Source: Halobellus sp. Atlit-31R
GTDB lineage: Archaea > Halobacteriota > Halobacteria > Halobacteriales > Haloferacaceae
Direction of reading: 5' to 3'
Assembly: GCA_003665935.1 (NCBI GenBank)
Contig: QPLR01000003.1
Location: 62,001-126,000, forward strand
DNA length: 64,000 nt
Of this stretch, positions 19,208 through 28,741 are shown in pieces; the stretch's first letter is position 1; each line of letters begins with the position of its first letter. The translations under genes were made by a program, and so were the position numbers. Under the pieces are notes generated by a model. It saw only the letters and a program-made list of their open reading frames with translations. It was not told the DNA's origin and did no database searches.

Positions 19208-20185
19208 ATGGCAGCCGAAGACTCCGAAGGCCCCGAAGCCGACGCGAGCCCCGTCGTCGTCGCGCTGGGCGGGAACACCCTCCTCGGCGAGCACGGTCCG
19301 TGGACCCTCGCCGAGCAGTTGGCGGTCGTCGAACGGACGGCCGCCCGGATCGCGACAGTCGCCGACGCCGGCTACGACGTCGTGCTCACGCACGGCAACG
19401 GCCCGCAGGTCGGAAATCGGCTCCTGCAGCAGGAGGGCGCGAGCGAGACGCCGCAGCTCCCGCTCGACGTGCTCGTCGCCGAGACGCAAGCGCAGATCGG
19501 CTACCTCCTGCAACAGGCGCTGGACAACGAACGCGACGCCGAAACCGACTCGATCACCATCGTGACACAGGTCGTCGTCGACGGCGACGACCCGGCGTTC
19601 GCGGAGCCGACGAAGCCGGTCGGACCGTTCTACACGGCGGCCGAAGCCGAGGGGAAGCCGTTCGAGACGCGGGCGGTGTCGAGTGGCGAGCGCCCGCACC
19701 GCCGCGTCGTGCCGTCGCCCGAGCCCGTCGAGATCGTCGAGGCCGACGAGATCGGTCAGCTCGTCGAGCGCGGGAACTCGGTGGTCTGTGCGGGCGGCGG
19801 CGGCGTGCCCGTCGTCCGCGACGAGCGCGGGCTGCGGGGCGTCGAGGCCGTGGTGGACAAAGACCACACCTCGCGGCTGCTCGCGTCGGAACTCGGGGCC
19901 GAGACGCTCGTCGTCCTGACGGACGTCGCGCACGCGTACGTGAACTACCAGGAGCCCGATCAGCGCCCGCTCGGCGACGTCGGAGCCGCCGAGCTTCGCG
20001 CACACCTCGACGCCGGCGAGTTCGGCGCGGGCAGTATGCGGCCCAAAGTCGAAGCCTGCCTCCAGTTCGTCGAGAACGGCGGCGAGCGCGCCATCGTCAC
20101 CACGCCCGAGCAGTTGCCCGCGGCGCTCGCGGGCGACGCCGGGACGCAGGTGCACGAGTGCATATCCGAGACAGGAGATATATAG
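19208..20185 (+). CDS. arcC: Carbamate kinase
   Basis: A 325-aa amino-acid-kinase-fold enzyme interconverting carbamoyl phosphate plus ADP with ATP plus carbamate. Conserved blocks: VVALGGNTLL, THGNGPQVGNRLLQQE, VCAGGGGVPVV, VDKDHTSRLLA, LTDVAHAYVNY, and GSMRPKVEACLQF. No arginine deiminase or ornithine carbamoyltransferase is adjacent. Its neighbour is the divergent cDPGS-family gene, an association suggesting a different carbamoyl-phosphate-forming route from the classical arginine deiminase pathway (inference). A 16-residue acidic tail precedes the fold. Confidence 0.92.
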   Translation: MAAEDSEGPEADASPVVVALGGNTLLGEHGPWTLAEQLAVVERTAARIATVADAGYDVVLTHGNGPQVGNRLLQQEGASETPQLPLDVLVAETQAQIGYLLQQALDNERDAETDSITIVTQVVVDGDDPAFAEPTKPVGPFYTAAEAEGKPFETRAVSSGERPHRRVVPSPEPVEIVEADEIGQLVERGNSVVCAGGGGVPVVRDERGLRGVEAVVDKDHTSRLLASELGAETLVVLTDVAHAYVNYQEPDQRPLGDVGAAELRAHLDAGEFGAGSMRPKVEACLQFVENGGERAIVTTPEQLPAALAGDAGTQVHECISETGDI

Positions 20186-20300
20186 TGTGCTAAATAGTGT
20201 CTAGCTTCCCCAGCAAAGTTACGTGGGATCGGTTGCTACACTTCAACGATTGCGTGTAACGGAGCCCGCAGCCGACGCGCTCCCCACGCTTTTCCCCACA

Positions 20301-21281
20301 ATGACCGACGCAGACGCCCTACCTGAGTCCACGCCGGACGCGAACGCGAACGCGGTCTCCCCGCTCGCCGTCGACGAGGCGGCCGAACTGACTACACGCA
20401 TCGTCGACAACGTCGAACGCGTCATCGTCGGCCACCGCGACGCGATCGAACACATCCTCGTGGCCCTGTTCGCGCGGGGAAATCTCCTGTTGGAAGACGT
20501 CCCGGGCGTGGGTAAGACGATGCTCGCGCGCGCCGTCGCGACCTCGCTCGACTGCTCGTTCAAGCGCGTGCAGTTCACGCCCGACCTCCTGCCCTCCGAC
20601 GTGACCGGCGTGAGCGTCTTCAACGAGAAGACCCGGGAGTTCGAGTTCCAGCCCGGCCCGGTGTTCGCGAACGTCGTTCTCGGCGACGAGATCAACCGCG
20701 CGCCGCCGAAGACGCAGGCGGCGCTACTCGAGGTGATGGCGGAACAGCAGGTGACCGTCGACGGCGCGACCCATCCCGTGCCGGACCCCTTTACCGTCAT
20801 CGCGACGCAGAACGACGTCGAGCCCGGTCGGACGTACGAGCTCCCGGTCGCGGAGATCGACCGGTTCACCAAGAAGATCCGGCTCGGCTACCCCACGGAA
20901 GCCGAGGAGACGGAACTCCTCGGTAGACTGACCGGCGAGCACCCGATCGAGTCGCTGGAGCCGGTCGCGGACGTCGCGGACGTCCGTCGCGCACGCGAGA
21001 CCGTCGCCGGCGTCACGGTCCGCGAGCCCGTTCGCGCGTACGTCTCACGACTAGCAAGCTACACGCGGGAACACGCTCGTCTCGGTGCGAGCCCGCGGGG
21101 AGCGCTCGCACTCGTGCGCGCCGCACAGGCTCGTGCCGCCTTTCAGGGACGGGGCTACGTCACCCCCGACGACGTCCAGACGGAAGCGCCGACCGTTCTG
21201 AGCCACCGCGTCCGGACCGACACGGAGGTCGGTGGCGCGACGGTCGTCGAGCGCGCGCTCGAGGACGTCGCGGTCGAGTGA
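20301..21281 (+). CDS. MoxR-family AAA+ ATPase
   Basis: A 326-aa MoxR ATPase. Walker A is EDVPGVGKTML, Walker B LGDEINRAPPKTQ, with IATQND (sensor 1) and the ASPRG sensor-2 arginine near residue 275. MoxR proteins act as chaperones with VWA or DUF58 partners; here a DUF58 protein and a transglutaminase membrane protein follow immediately. The start is the ATG at 20301, although the frame is open upstream to 20223; the first 30 residues are low-complexity. Confidence 0.93.
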   Translation: MTDADALPESTPDANANAVSPLAVDEAAELTTRIVDNVERVIVGHRDAIEHILVALFARGNLLLEDVPGVGKTMLARAVATSLDCSFKRVQFTPDLLPSDVTGVSVFNEKTREFEFQPGPVFANVVLGDEINRAPPKTQAALLEVMAEQQVTVDGATHPVPDPFTVIATQNDVEPGRTYELPVAEIDRFTKKIRLGYPTEAEETELLGRLTGEHPIESLEPVADVADVRRARETVAGVTVREPVRAYVSRLASYTREHARLGASPRGALALVRAAQARAAFQGRGYVTPDDVQTEAPTVLSHRVRTDTEVGGATVVERALEDVAVE

Positions 21282-21283
21282 GA

Positions 21284-22477
21284 ATGCGGCCGACACGACG
21301 CGGATACGCGGTCGGCGCGGTGGTCGTCGGTGCGTTCGCCCTCGGGACGGTCTTCGGCGCGCGCGCACTCGACGCGGTCGTCGTCCCCGGCGCGCTCGCG
21401 CTCGTCGCCGCCGTCGTACAGGTCTGGCGCGCGCCGACGCCGCGCGTCGAACGGACGCTCCCGCCGGCCGACGTGCCGGGAACGACGGGACAGATCGAAC
21501 TGACGCTGGACGCGCCGTCGTCGTACCCCGCGACGGTCCGCGATCGACTACCCGCAGGCGTAGACAGCGGGGCGGACGCGGAGGCCGGCAGACGCGCCGC
21601 AGACGGGGCGGCGACGCAGGAGGCCGTCGTCGCCGGCGCGACCGGCGCGACCGTCGCCTACGAGATCGCGCGGCGGCGGCGCGGCGAGCACGAGGTCGGG
21701 CCGGCGCGCGTTGCCGTCACCGACGTGCTCGGTCTCGTCAGACGCACGACGACGGTCGAGAAGCGGGATCGCTTCGTGGTGTTTCCGCCCGTCGGCGTGC
21801 TGTCGGCGTCTGTGCGCGCGGAACTCCGGGCGCTGACGCAGTCCGCTCGCGCGGACCGCCGCGACGAGTTCGACGACCTGCGCGAGTACGTGCGCGGCGA
21901 CGCGCTCCGCGACGTGCACTGGAAGTCCTCCGCGAAGCGCGGCGAGCTGATGGTCCGGGAGTTCGCGGCCGAAGACGATCCCGACCGCGTGCGCATCGCG
22001 GCCGGCGTCGACTCGTCGACCGTCGGAGCGGACGCGCGGAGCGGTGACGAACCGGGCGGTGCTGCAGCGGCCGGCGACGCCGCGACCGGCGACGCGGCGG
22101 CGGACACGATGGCCGAGGCGGCGGCGACGGTCTGCCTCTCCTTGCTCCGCGACGGGGCGTCTGTCACGCTTTCGACGCCCTCCGGCGAGGTCGAGGCGAC
22201 GCCCGGACGGACGAGGCCGCTTCTCGACCACCTCGCAGTCGTCGACACCGGGAGGGTACCGACACGCGACGCCGACGTCGTCGTCGCGGCGACGGAGACG
22301 GGCGCGTCCGTTCGCTTCGACGGCCGCGAGCACCGGTTCGAGGCGCTGCGAGGCACAGCAGACGAGGCGGGAGCGACGGTCGAATCTGTCGCCGCCGCCC
22401 GTGCCGACAGCGGACGCGCGAGGGCAGACGACGGCAGCGCGGCGGGTACCCGCGCCGACGGGGAGGTGCTCGGATGA
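21284..22477 (+). CDS. DUF58 domain protein
   Basis: A 397-aa protein with two N-terminal TM segments (about 8-45), a beta-rich middle and the DUF58 core: DDLREYVRGDALRDVHWKSSAKRGELMVREF around residue 200, where a VWA-like fold begins. It works with MoxR in an unknown surface or assembly process. The stop of moxR and the start region overlap: GTGAGAATG offers a GTG at 21278 (overlapping the moxR stop) or the ATG at 21284; the ATG is used. A Gly/Ala/Asp-rich insert sits near residues 250-270. It overlaps the next gene by 4 bp (ATGA). Confidence 0.87.
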   Translation: MRPTRRGYAVGAVVVGAFALGTVFGARALDAVVVPGALALVAAVVQVWRAPTPRVERTLPPADVPGTTGQIELTLDAPSSYPATVRDRLPAGVDSGADAEAGRRAADGAATQEAVVAGATGATVAYEIARRRRGEHEVGPARVAVTDVLGLVRRTTTVEKRDRFVVFPPVGVLSASVRAELRALTQSARADRRDEFDDLREYVRGDALRDVHWKSSAKRGELMVREFAAEDDPDRVRIAAGVDSSTVGADARSGDEPGGAAAAGDAATGDAAADTMAEAAATVCLSLLRDGASVTLSTPSGEVEATPGRTRPLLDHLAVVDTGRVPTRDADVVVAATETGASVRFDGREHRFEALRGTADEAGATVESVAAARADSGRARADDGSAAGTRADGEVLG

Positions 22478-24678
22478 GCACCGAAGTGAACGAGAGCGGA
22501 CGCGCGACGCCGGTGAGCGGCCTCGACGTCACCCGCGCGCTCGCCGGTGCGGGGCTGCTGGCACTGACGTGGTCGTACGTGGGCGTCCTCTGGCGCGTGA
22601 CCGACGTCGTCGGCGGCACCACCGAGTTCGCCGGCGTCGTGGCCGGATCGGTCGCGGTCGCCGTGCTCGTCGGGCGAGTGGTCGGCGTGCGCGTCGCGGC
22701 CGCCGTCACGTCACTGTTGCTCGTGCTCGGGCTGGCAGTGTATCTGACCGCGCTCCCGCAGAGCCAGCTCCAGTTGTTGACGCCCGAGCGGATGCTCAGC
22801 GATACCGTCGCGCTCCTGACCGGGCTGTCGATCCTGCGGCTCGTCGGCGCGGGCGTGTGGGCGATGGCCGTCGTCCCGGGCCCCGTGTTCCTCTCGTGGT
22901 ATCTGGCGGTTCGGCGGCGCTACGCCGTCGCCGCCGCAGCCGGCGGGGTCGCCCTCGGAATGGTCGTGCTCACCGGCGACGCGGCCGGTCTGGCGACGCT
23001 CGTCGGCGTCATCGGCGCGACGGGGTTGCTCGCGGCGTCGACGTTCGAGCGGCACGGGACCGGGGTCGAACAGGCAGACGTTCTGACGGTGCTTTTGGCG
23101 GCGATGATCGTCGCCGCCGCGACGCTGACTGTCGTTCCGGGCGCGGCCGGGTCGCCGATCCTGCCGGACCGCGGCACCCCGACTACCGAGGCGAACCTCG
23201 TCGACGCGGGCGACAGCGTCGAGATCGTCGGAAGCATCAGGCTCTCGCCGGCGACCCGGTTCACCGTCGAGAGCCCGCGCGCGTCGTACTGGCAGACCGC
23301 CGCCTACGACCGCTACACCGGCGACGGCTGGGTCCGGACCGGCGACACGCGGCCGTACGACGGCCGGCTTCGGGGTCCACCCGGTCCCGCGCGGACGCTC
23401 GAACAGACCGTCACCGCGGAGGATCCGATGTCGATCCTGCCGGCGGCGTGGCGACCGGTCGCCCTCGAAGGATCGGGGGCGTCGACCGCGGTCGTGACGC
23501 CGCAGGGAACCGTTCGTCCGGGGAGTCCGCTTCAGGCCGGCGAGACGGTCACCGTCACCAGTCGGGTGCCGAACGCGACGCCCCGGCAACTCCGGCGAGC
23601 CGGCACCGACTATCCGCAGCGCGTGTCGGCGTCGTACCTTCAGCTCCCGCAGAGCACGACCGAGCGCGTCCGCGAGCGGGCCGAGGTCGTTGCCGGAAAC
23701 GCGACGACTCCGTACGGGAAGGCCGTCGCCATCGAGTCGTATCTCGAAGCCGACAAGCAGTACTCCCTCAGCGTGCCCGCGCCGTCGGGTGATGCCGCCG
23801 ACGCGTTCCTCTTCGAGATGGACGCCGGCTACTGCACCTACTACGCGACGACGATGGTCGTGATGCTGCGCTCGCAGGGCGTGCCGGCGCGGTTCGTCAC
23901 CGGCTACACGCCGGGCGAGAACGTCGGGGACGATCGGTACGTCGTCCGCGGACTCAACTCCCACGCCTGGGTCGAGGTCTACTTCCCGGACGTCGGCTGG
24001 GTCCAGTTCGATCCGACACCCGCGGGGCCGCGTCAGACTGCGGAGAACACCCGACTCGCCGAGGCCCAACAGAGCGAAGAGGAACTCAATCTGCCGGGCG
24101 TAAACGAGTCGGTGACGCCCCCGCCGGGCTCGATCGTCGAGAACGACACGCCCTCTCTGGCCGGGGGGCCCGGCGTGTCGACGCCGGGAGGACCGACGAC
24201 GTCCGGAAACGGGACGACGGTACCGGGGACGCCCCCCGACGACGCGTCTCCGGTGCCGAGTGGCGGCATCCCGCTGCCGGCGCTGCCGTCACAGCGGACG
24301 CTCCTCGTCGGCGCCGTCGCGCTCGTCGGGCTCACCGCGGGAGCGCACCGGAGCGGGGCGGTGGATCGCAGTGTGCGGCTATTCCGCGTCCAGTACCAGC
24401 GCCGGCGGGAGCCCGACGCAGACGCGATTCGGGCGTACCGTCGGCTCGAAACGCTGCTCGAACGAGAGTACCGACCGCGGCGCCCCGGCGAGACGCCCCG
24501 TTCGTATCTGGCGTCGTTGCCACTCGAGGAGCGCTTCGCGGAGGCACGAGAGGTCTGTGAGCAGTACGAGCGGGCGCGCTACGGCGACGGCGTCGACCGG
24601 GCGACGGCCGACGAGACAGTCGCGACCGTCGATCGGCTCGTCCGGTCGTCGACCCCGCTCGTGCGACGGCTGCGGTGA
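22474..24678 (+). CDS. Transglutaminase-like membrane protein (DUF3488/DUF4129-type)
   Basis: A 734-aa membrane protein. Residues 1-220 hold six to seven TM segments, 230-440 form an extracellular region, and the transglutaminase/protease core follows: Cys in DAGYCTYYA, His in LNSHAWVEVYF and Asp in VQFDPTP form the catalytic triad. A Pro/Thr/Gly-rich linker (about 560-605) precedes one more TM and a C-terminal cytoplasmic DUF4129-type helical domain. This completes the well-known MoxR-DUF58-transglutaminase set, probably one transcription unit with 4-bp overlap. Confidence 0.9.
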   Translation: MSTEVNESGRATPVSGLDVTRALAGAGLLALTWSYVGVLWRVTDVVGGTTEFAGVVAGSVAVAVLVGRVVGVRVAAAVTSLLLVLGLAVYLTALPQSQLQLLTPERMLSDTVALLTGLSILRLVGAGVWAMAVVPGPVFLSWYLAVRRRYAVAAAAGGVALGMVVLTGDAAGLATLVGVIGATGLLAASTFERHGTGVEQADVLTVLLAAMIVAAATLTVVPGAAGSPILPDRGTPTTEANLVDAGDSVEIVGSIRLSPATRFTVESPRASYWQTAAYDRYTGDGWVRTGDTRPYDGRLRGPPGPARTLEQTVTAEDPMSILPAAWRPVALEGSGASTAVVTPQGTVRPGSPLQAGETVTVTSRVPNATPRQLRRAGTDYPQRVSASYLQLPQSTTERVRERAEVVAGNATTPYGKAVAIESYLEADKQYSLSVPAPSGDAADAFLFEMDAGYCTYYATTMVVMLRSQGVPARFVTGYTPGENVGDDRYVVRGLNSHAWVEVYFPDVGWVQFDPTPAGPRQTAENTRLAEAQQSEEELNLPGVNESVTPPPGSIVENDTPSLAGGPGVSTPGGPTTSGNGTTVPGTPPDDASPVPSGGIPLPALPSQRTLLVGAVALVGLTAGAHRSGAVDRSVRLFRVQYQRRREPDADAIRAYRRLETLLEREYRPRRPGETPRSYLASLPLEERFAEAREVCEQYERARYGDGVDRATADETVATVDRLVRSSTPLVRRLR

Positions 24679-24682
24679 GGTT

Positions 24683-24760
24683 CGTCCGGCGTGGGGGGCT
24701 TTCGGTCAGGACCGTCCGGCGTGGGGGGCTTTCGGTCAGGACCGTCCGGCGCGGGGCGGT
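24683..24760 (+). repeat. 30-bp tandem repeat after transglutaminase gene
   Basis: Units starting at 24683, 24713 and 24743 share the CGTCCGGCG start and a GGGGGGCTTTCGGTCAGGAC body; the first two are exact and the third is partial and diverged. It begins four bases after the stop codon and lies between that gene and aIF-1. Confidence 0.9.
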
Positions 24761-24838
24761 TTCGGCGGCCTACGACTGTGCGTTCGAGGCACGGTCGCCG
24801 ATTCGCGGCTGTGCGTTCGGGACGGGTTCCCGATACTG

Positions 24839-24845
24839 TTTAATA
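24839..24845 (+). promoter_or_regulatory. TATA element of aIF-1 gene
   Basis: GTTTAATA is centred about 30 bp upstream of the ATG at 24872, in an otherwise GC-rich stretch. Confidence 0.65.
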
Positions 24846-24859
24846 TCCCCATCCTGTAG

Positions 24860-25165
<306 letters not shown>

Positions 25166-25194
25166 CCGTCACCTAACCGTCCCACGTCGGGCGA

Positions 25195-25199
25195 TTTTT
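25195..25199 (+). terminator. Oligo-T tract after aIF-1
   Basis: Five T residues 30 bp after the stop codon. Archaeal RNA polymerase terminates at short T-runs; there is no stem immediately before it. Confidence 0.35.
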
Positions 25200-25269
25200 C
25201 GAACTACTCCGTTCACACAGCGATAGCGCCGTCCCACGGGATAGTCGCGTCTGCGAGTGTTGGCTCACG

Positions 25270-25293
25270 CGATCGCACGACAGCGTGCGATCG
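25270..25293. promoter_or_regulatory. Perfect 10-bp inverted repeat upstream of HTH-SLC13 pair
   Basis: Arms CGATCGCACG (25270-25279) and CGTGCGATCG (25284-25293) are separated by ACAG. Further GCGATC-containing half-sites follow at about 25299 and 25319. No poly-T follows, so an operator is as likely as a terminator. The 287-bp gap 25166-25452 holds no gene I can support. Confidence 0.5.
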
Positions 25294-25452
25294 GCTGCGC
25301 GATCAGTTGCAAACGCTGCGATCGCTCATTCAGCGGCGACTTCGCGGCTCACGGGAGCGCGCTCCGTTCCCGAGTGGCGAGTGTGCGCCGCTCCGGTCGC
25401 GGGAACAGACGAACTATTATGTGATTCCGATCGGTGCACCCAGTATCGACAG

Positions 25453-25701
25453 ATGGGAGCCGGTGGAGACGAGGTAGACGTTCACGATATTTCGCCGATG
25501 GCGTGGCGGCTCCTTCGGGTCGCAGCTGGCTACAGCCAGCGGGACGTCGAAAAACAGCTCGACGACATTATGCAGGCACACATCTCGATGCTCGAAAGCG
25601 ACACGCGCAGCCTCTCGGACGACCGCCTCCAGCAGCTGTTCGACATCTACCGGCCGAACCTGACCGACGAGCAGATCGACGCGCTGGTGGTGAACTTCTG
25701 A
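25453..25701 (+). CDS. Small Xre-like helix-turn-helix protein
   Basis: An 82-aa protein: residues 15-60 look like a Cro/C1-type HTH (MAWRLLRVAAGYSQRDVEKQL), followed by an acidic helix ending NLTDEQIDALVVNF. It probably binds DNA. Its TGA overlaps the next start codon by one base (TGATG), so it is translated with the SLC13 permease and may regulate it. A TATTAT element at about 25413 lies 38 bp upstream of the ATG. Confidence 0.75.
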   Translation: MGAGGDEVDVHDISPMAWRLLRVAAGYSQRDVEKQLDDIMQAHISMLESDTRSLSDDRLQQLFDIYRPNLTDEQIDALVVNF

Positions 25702-27245
25702 TGACGTGGGGCGCACAGAGTTCGACGGAGCGACGAGCCGTCTCGCTGATCCTCGCGCTCGTGGTGACGGGGGCAGTCGCCGGCGCCCCGACTCCCGCGG
25801 GACTCGACAGAGCCGCGCAGTTGGCGCTCGCGACGATGGCGCTGGCGTCGATTCTGTGGGTGACGAAGGCGCTTCCGCTGGCGCTGACCGCGCTGTTGAT
25901 CCCCGTCGTGCTGACCATCTTCGGCATCTACGACCAGATGGAGACGGCGCTTTCGGGGTTCGCCGACCCGCTCATCTTCCTCTTCGTCGCCGGATTTATG
26001 CTGGCGAAGGCGTTGCAGACGCACAGCATCGACCGCCGGCTCGCCCTCTATCTGATCAACTGGATGGGGCGGTCGCCGCGGCTGCTCATTCTGACGATTA
26101 TGATCTCGACGGCGTTTCTCTCGATGTGGGTCTCGAACACCGCGACGACGGCGATGATGACGCCGGTCGCGCTGGGTGTGCTCGCGCGGGTCGTCGGCCG
26201 CGAGGACGACGGCGGTGTATCGAATATGCGCGTCGCGACGCTGCTCGGCACGGCGTACGCCGCGAGCGTCGGCGGTGTCGGCACGCTCATCGGCACGCCG
26301 CCGAACGTCGTCGCCGTCGCCTTTCTCGATCGGCTCGTCGGCGTCGAGATCTCGTTCGTCCAGTGGCTCGCCGTGGGACTGCCCATCGTGGTCGTGACGC
26401 TACCGCTGACCTGGTACGTGCTGACGTTTTGGCTCTACCCGCCGGAGATCGAGGACGTGACCGAGGCACAGGCGCAAGCGGGTGATTTCCTCTCCGAGGA
26501 GGGGCCGCTCTCGCCGCGGGCCCGCCGCGCGACGTACATCTTCGCGGCGACGGCGGGGCTGTGGATTCTCGGTGGGCTGGGCTTCCTCTTCGAGGGGGTG
26601 CTCCCGGCGGCCTGGCAGGTGACGCTGTTCGGCGGCGAGGGGACGAACCTCTTCGGGCTGGAGGGCCACCGCGGGATCCTCTACTTCGTCGTGGTCGGGC
26701 TCTTGGCGATCCCCGCGCTCGTGGTCGCAGACGCCGACGACTGGGAGAACCTCGTCGACATCGACTGGGGAACGATCGTGTTGTTCGGCGGCGGGATCTC
26801 GCTCGCGGACGCGCTGGGCGACACCGAGGCCACCGCCTGGCTCGCGCAGTCGCTGTTCGAGACGGTCGTCGGCGCACCGCTGGTGCTCGTCGTCGTCGCC
26901 GTGATCGTCTTCGCGGTGCTGGCGACCGAACTCACGTCGAACACCGCGACGACGACGATACTGGCCCCGATCCTCATCGGTCTCGGGAGCGTCCTCGCGG
27001 GGAGTCTGGGCGTCGCGAGCGTGCCGGCCGCGATCTTCCTCACCATCACTGGCGCGATCGCGGCGAGTTTCGCGTTCGCGCTGCCCGTCGCCACGCCGCC
27101 GAACGCGATCGTCTTCGGGAGCGGGCATCTCGATCAGCAGGATATGATCCGGGCCGGTGTGATCCTGAACACGCTGATGACGCTCGTGCTGACTGTGCTG
27201 GTCGTCGTGCTCTTCACGTTCGTCTGGCCCAGCGTGCTCTGGTGA
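25701..27245 (+). CDS. SLC13/DASS-family anion permease
   Basis: A 514-aa permease with about twelve hydrophobic segments. The two SNT signature motifs, SNTATTAMMTP (about residue 138) and TSNTATTTILAP (about residue 412), are the sodium and carboxylate binding tips of divalent-anion/sodium symporters; the TPPN segments that pair with them are present too. Substrates in the family are dicarboxylates, citrate or sulfate; which one applies here cannot be read off. It is coupled to the small HTH protein. Confidence 0.92.
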   Translation: MTWGAQSSTERRAVSLILALVVTGAVAGAPTPAGLDRAAQLALATMALASILWVTKALPLALTALLIPVVLTIFGIYDQMETALSGFADPLIFLFVAGFMLAKALQTHSIDRRLALYLINWMGRSPRLLILTIMISTAFLSMWVSNTATTAMMTPVALGVLARVVGREDDGGVSNMRVATLLGTAYAASVGGVGTLIGTPPNVVAVAFLDRLVGVEISFVQWLAVGLPIVVVTLPLTWYVLTFWLYPPEIEDVTEAQAQAGDFLSEEGPLSPRARRATYIFAATAGLWILGGLGFLFEGVLPAAWQVTLFGGEGTNLFGLEGHRGILYFVVVGLLAIPALVVADADDWENLVDIDWGTIVLFGGGISLADALGDTEATAWLAQSLFETVVGAPLVLVVVAVIVFAVLATELTSNTATTTILAPILIGLGSVLAGSLGVASVPAAIFLTITGAIAASFAFALPVATPPNAIVFGSGHLDQQDMIRAGVILNTLMTLVLTVLVVVLFTFVWPSVLW

Positions 27246-27380
27246 GTCCGCCCGACTGCGGGGCCGAGTCCTCGAATTCGCCGACTCAGGACCGTAGAGC
27301 GACCGCCATCGCCTGTTGTATGTAGACATCAATATCAACCATTAACATTTATTACGATGATAAACTATGGCCAGTACAGG

Positions 27381-27400
27381 GCGTGTATCGTTGATACGCG
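27381..27400. promoter_or_regulatory. Dyad symmetry upstream of livK
   Basis: GTGTATC and GATACGC form a near-perfect dyad around GTT, 16 bp before the livK ATG. A TATA-like TTTATTA at about 27348 lies 65 bp before the start, and GGAG (27407-27410) precedes the ATG, so the transcript is probably leadered and this dyad is in its 5' UTR or is an operator. Confidence 0.45.
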
Positions 27401-27415
27401 TCTTCCGGAGAATCT

Positions 27416-28738
27416 ATGACAGAGGATCAGAACCGACGGACGTTCCTACGAGTTGCGGGAAGTACAGGTGCAGTCGGCCTCGCCGGCCTCGCGGGCTGTT
27501 CGGGCGGCGGCGGCTCCGAAGGTAGCGGCGACACGGCCACCGAGGGCGGCGACGAATCGACCGCCGGTGGCGGCACGACCGGCAGCGCCGACAGCGGGAT
27601 GGACACCATCACGCTGGGCGGCTCGATGAGCCTCACCGGCGACAACGCCGACCTGGGGAAACTCTACAAGGACGCCTACGAGCTGACGATCCAGCGCATC
27701 AACGACAACGGCGGCGTCGAGGCGGGCGACGGCAACACCTACGAACTGGAGATGGTCCTGCGGGACGACGGGACCGACGCGTCGACCTCGAAGAGCATCT
27801 ATCAGGAACTGATCGACCGCGAGAACATCGACTACCTGCTCGGGCCCTACTCCAGCACCGTGACGCTGCCGGCGAGTGCGGTCGCCGCGCAGAACCAGAA
27901 GCCGATGGTCGAGGGCGGCGGCGCGAGCCCCGAGATCTTCGCGCAGGGCAACGAGTGGATCTTCGGCCTCCTGCCGACGGCCAACAAGTACGCAAAGAGC
28001 TACATCGATATGTGCCTCGCGCAGGACACGACGCCCGAGTCGATCGCGATCCTCGCCGAGGACGGCACGTTCAGTCAGTCCACCGCCGAGGGCGCGCGGA
28101 ACAAGATCGAGAACACCGATCTCGAACTGGTCGTCGACCAGACGTTCCCCTCGGGGACGTCTGACCTCTCGACGAACCTCGGTCGGGTGCGCGACGCCGG
28201 TGCCGACATCCTGCTCCTGTGCGCCCACCAGAAGCACAACATCATCCTGGCCAACCAGATGGAGAGCCAGGGCGTCAACGTCGACGCGGCGATGGGGACG
28301 GTCGGTAGCCTCAACGAGTCGTTCAAAGACGAGGTCGGTGCGAACGGCGACTACATGTACGGTCCCTCCTCGTGGGCGGTCAACGCCGACTTCGAGGACC
28401 CGGTGTACGGGGCGACCGGCGACTTCGTCTCCGCCATCGAGGAGAACTACGACTACACGCCGGACTACCACAGCGCGGCCGGCGAGGCGGTCATCATGAC
28501 TTTCGTCGACGCTTTCCAGAACGTCAGCGAGGTCACACCGACGGCGGTCCGCGACCACATCCGCCAGGCGGAGTTCTCTACGGTGTACGGCACCGTCTCC
28601 TTCGACGACACCGGCGTCATCAACAAGAATATGCTCGTCTACCAGTGGCAGCCGGATCCGGGACTGCAGATCACCTACCCCGAGAACGTCGCCCAGTCGA
28701 GCCCCATCTACCCGATGCCCGACTGGAGTGAGCGCTGA
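27416..28738 (+). CDS. livK: Branched-chain-amino-acid-type ABC transporter, substrate-binding lipoprotein
   Basis: A 440-aa periplasmic-binding-protein type I. The N-terminus has a Tat-type twin arginine (RRTFLR, residues 8-13) followed by a hydrophobic stretch and lipobox LAGC, so it is exported folded and lipid-anchored. A Gly/Ser/Thr/Glu linker (30-60) precedes the Leu/Ile/Val-binding fold (ITLGGSMSLTGDNADLGKLY). It heads a five-gene operon. Substrate may be amino acids, amides or urea; the fold does not decide. Confidence 0.92.
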   Translation: MTEDQNRRTFLRVAGSTGAVGLAGLAGCSGGGGSEGSGDTATEGGDESTAGGGTTGSADSGMDTITLGGSMSLTGDNADLGKLYKDAYELTIQRINDNGGVEAGDGNTYELEMVLRDDGTDASTSKSIYQELIDRENIDYLLGPYSSTVTLPASAVAAQNQKPMVEGGGASPEIFAQGNEWIFGLLPTANKYAKSYIDMCLAQDTTPESIAILAEDGTFSQSTAEGARNKIENTDLELVVDQTFPSGTSDLSTNLGRVRDAGADILLLCAHQKHNIILANQMESQGVNVDAAMGTVGSLNESFKDEVGANGDYMYGPSSWAVNADFEDPVYGATGDFVSAIEENYDYTPDYHSAAGEAVIMTFVDAFQNVSEVTPTAVRDHIRQAEFSTVYGTVSFDDTGVINKNMLVYQWQPDPGLQITYPENVAQSSPIYPMPDWSER

Positions 28739-28741
28739 GCG

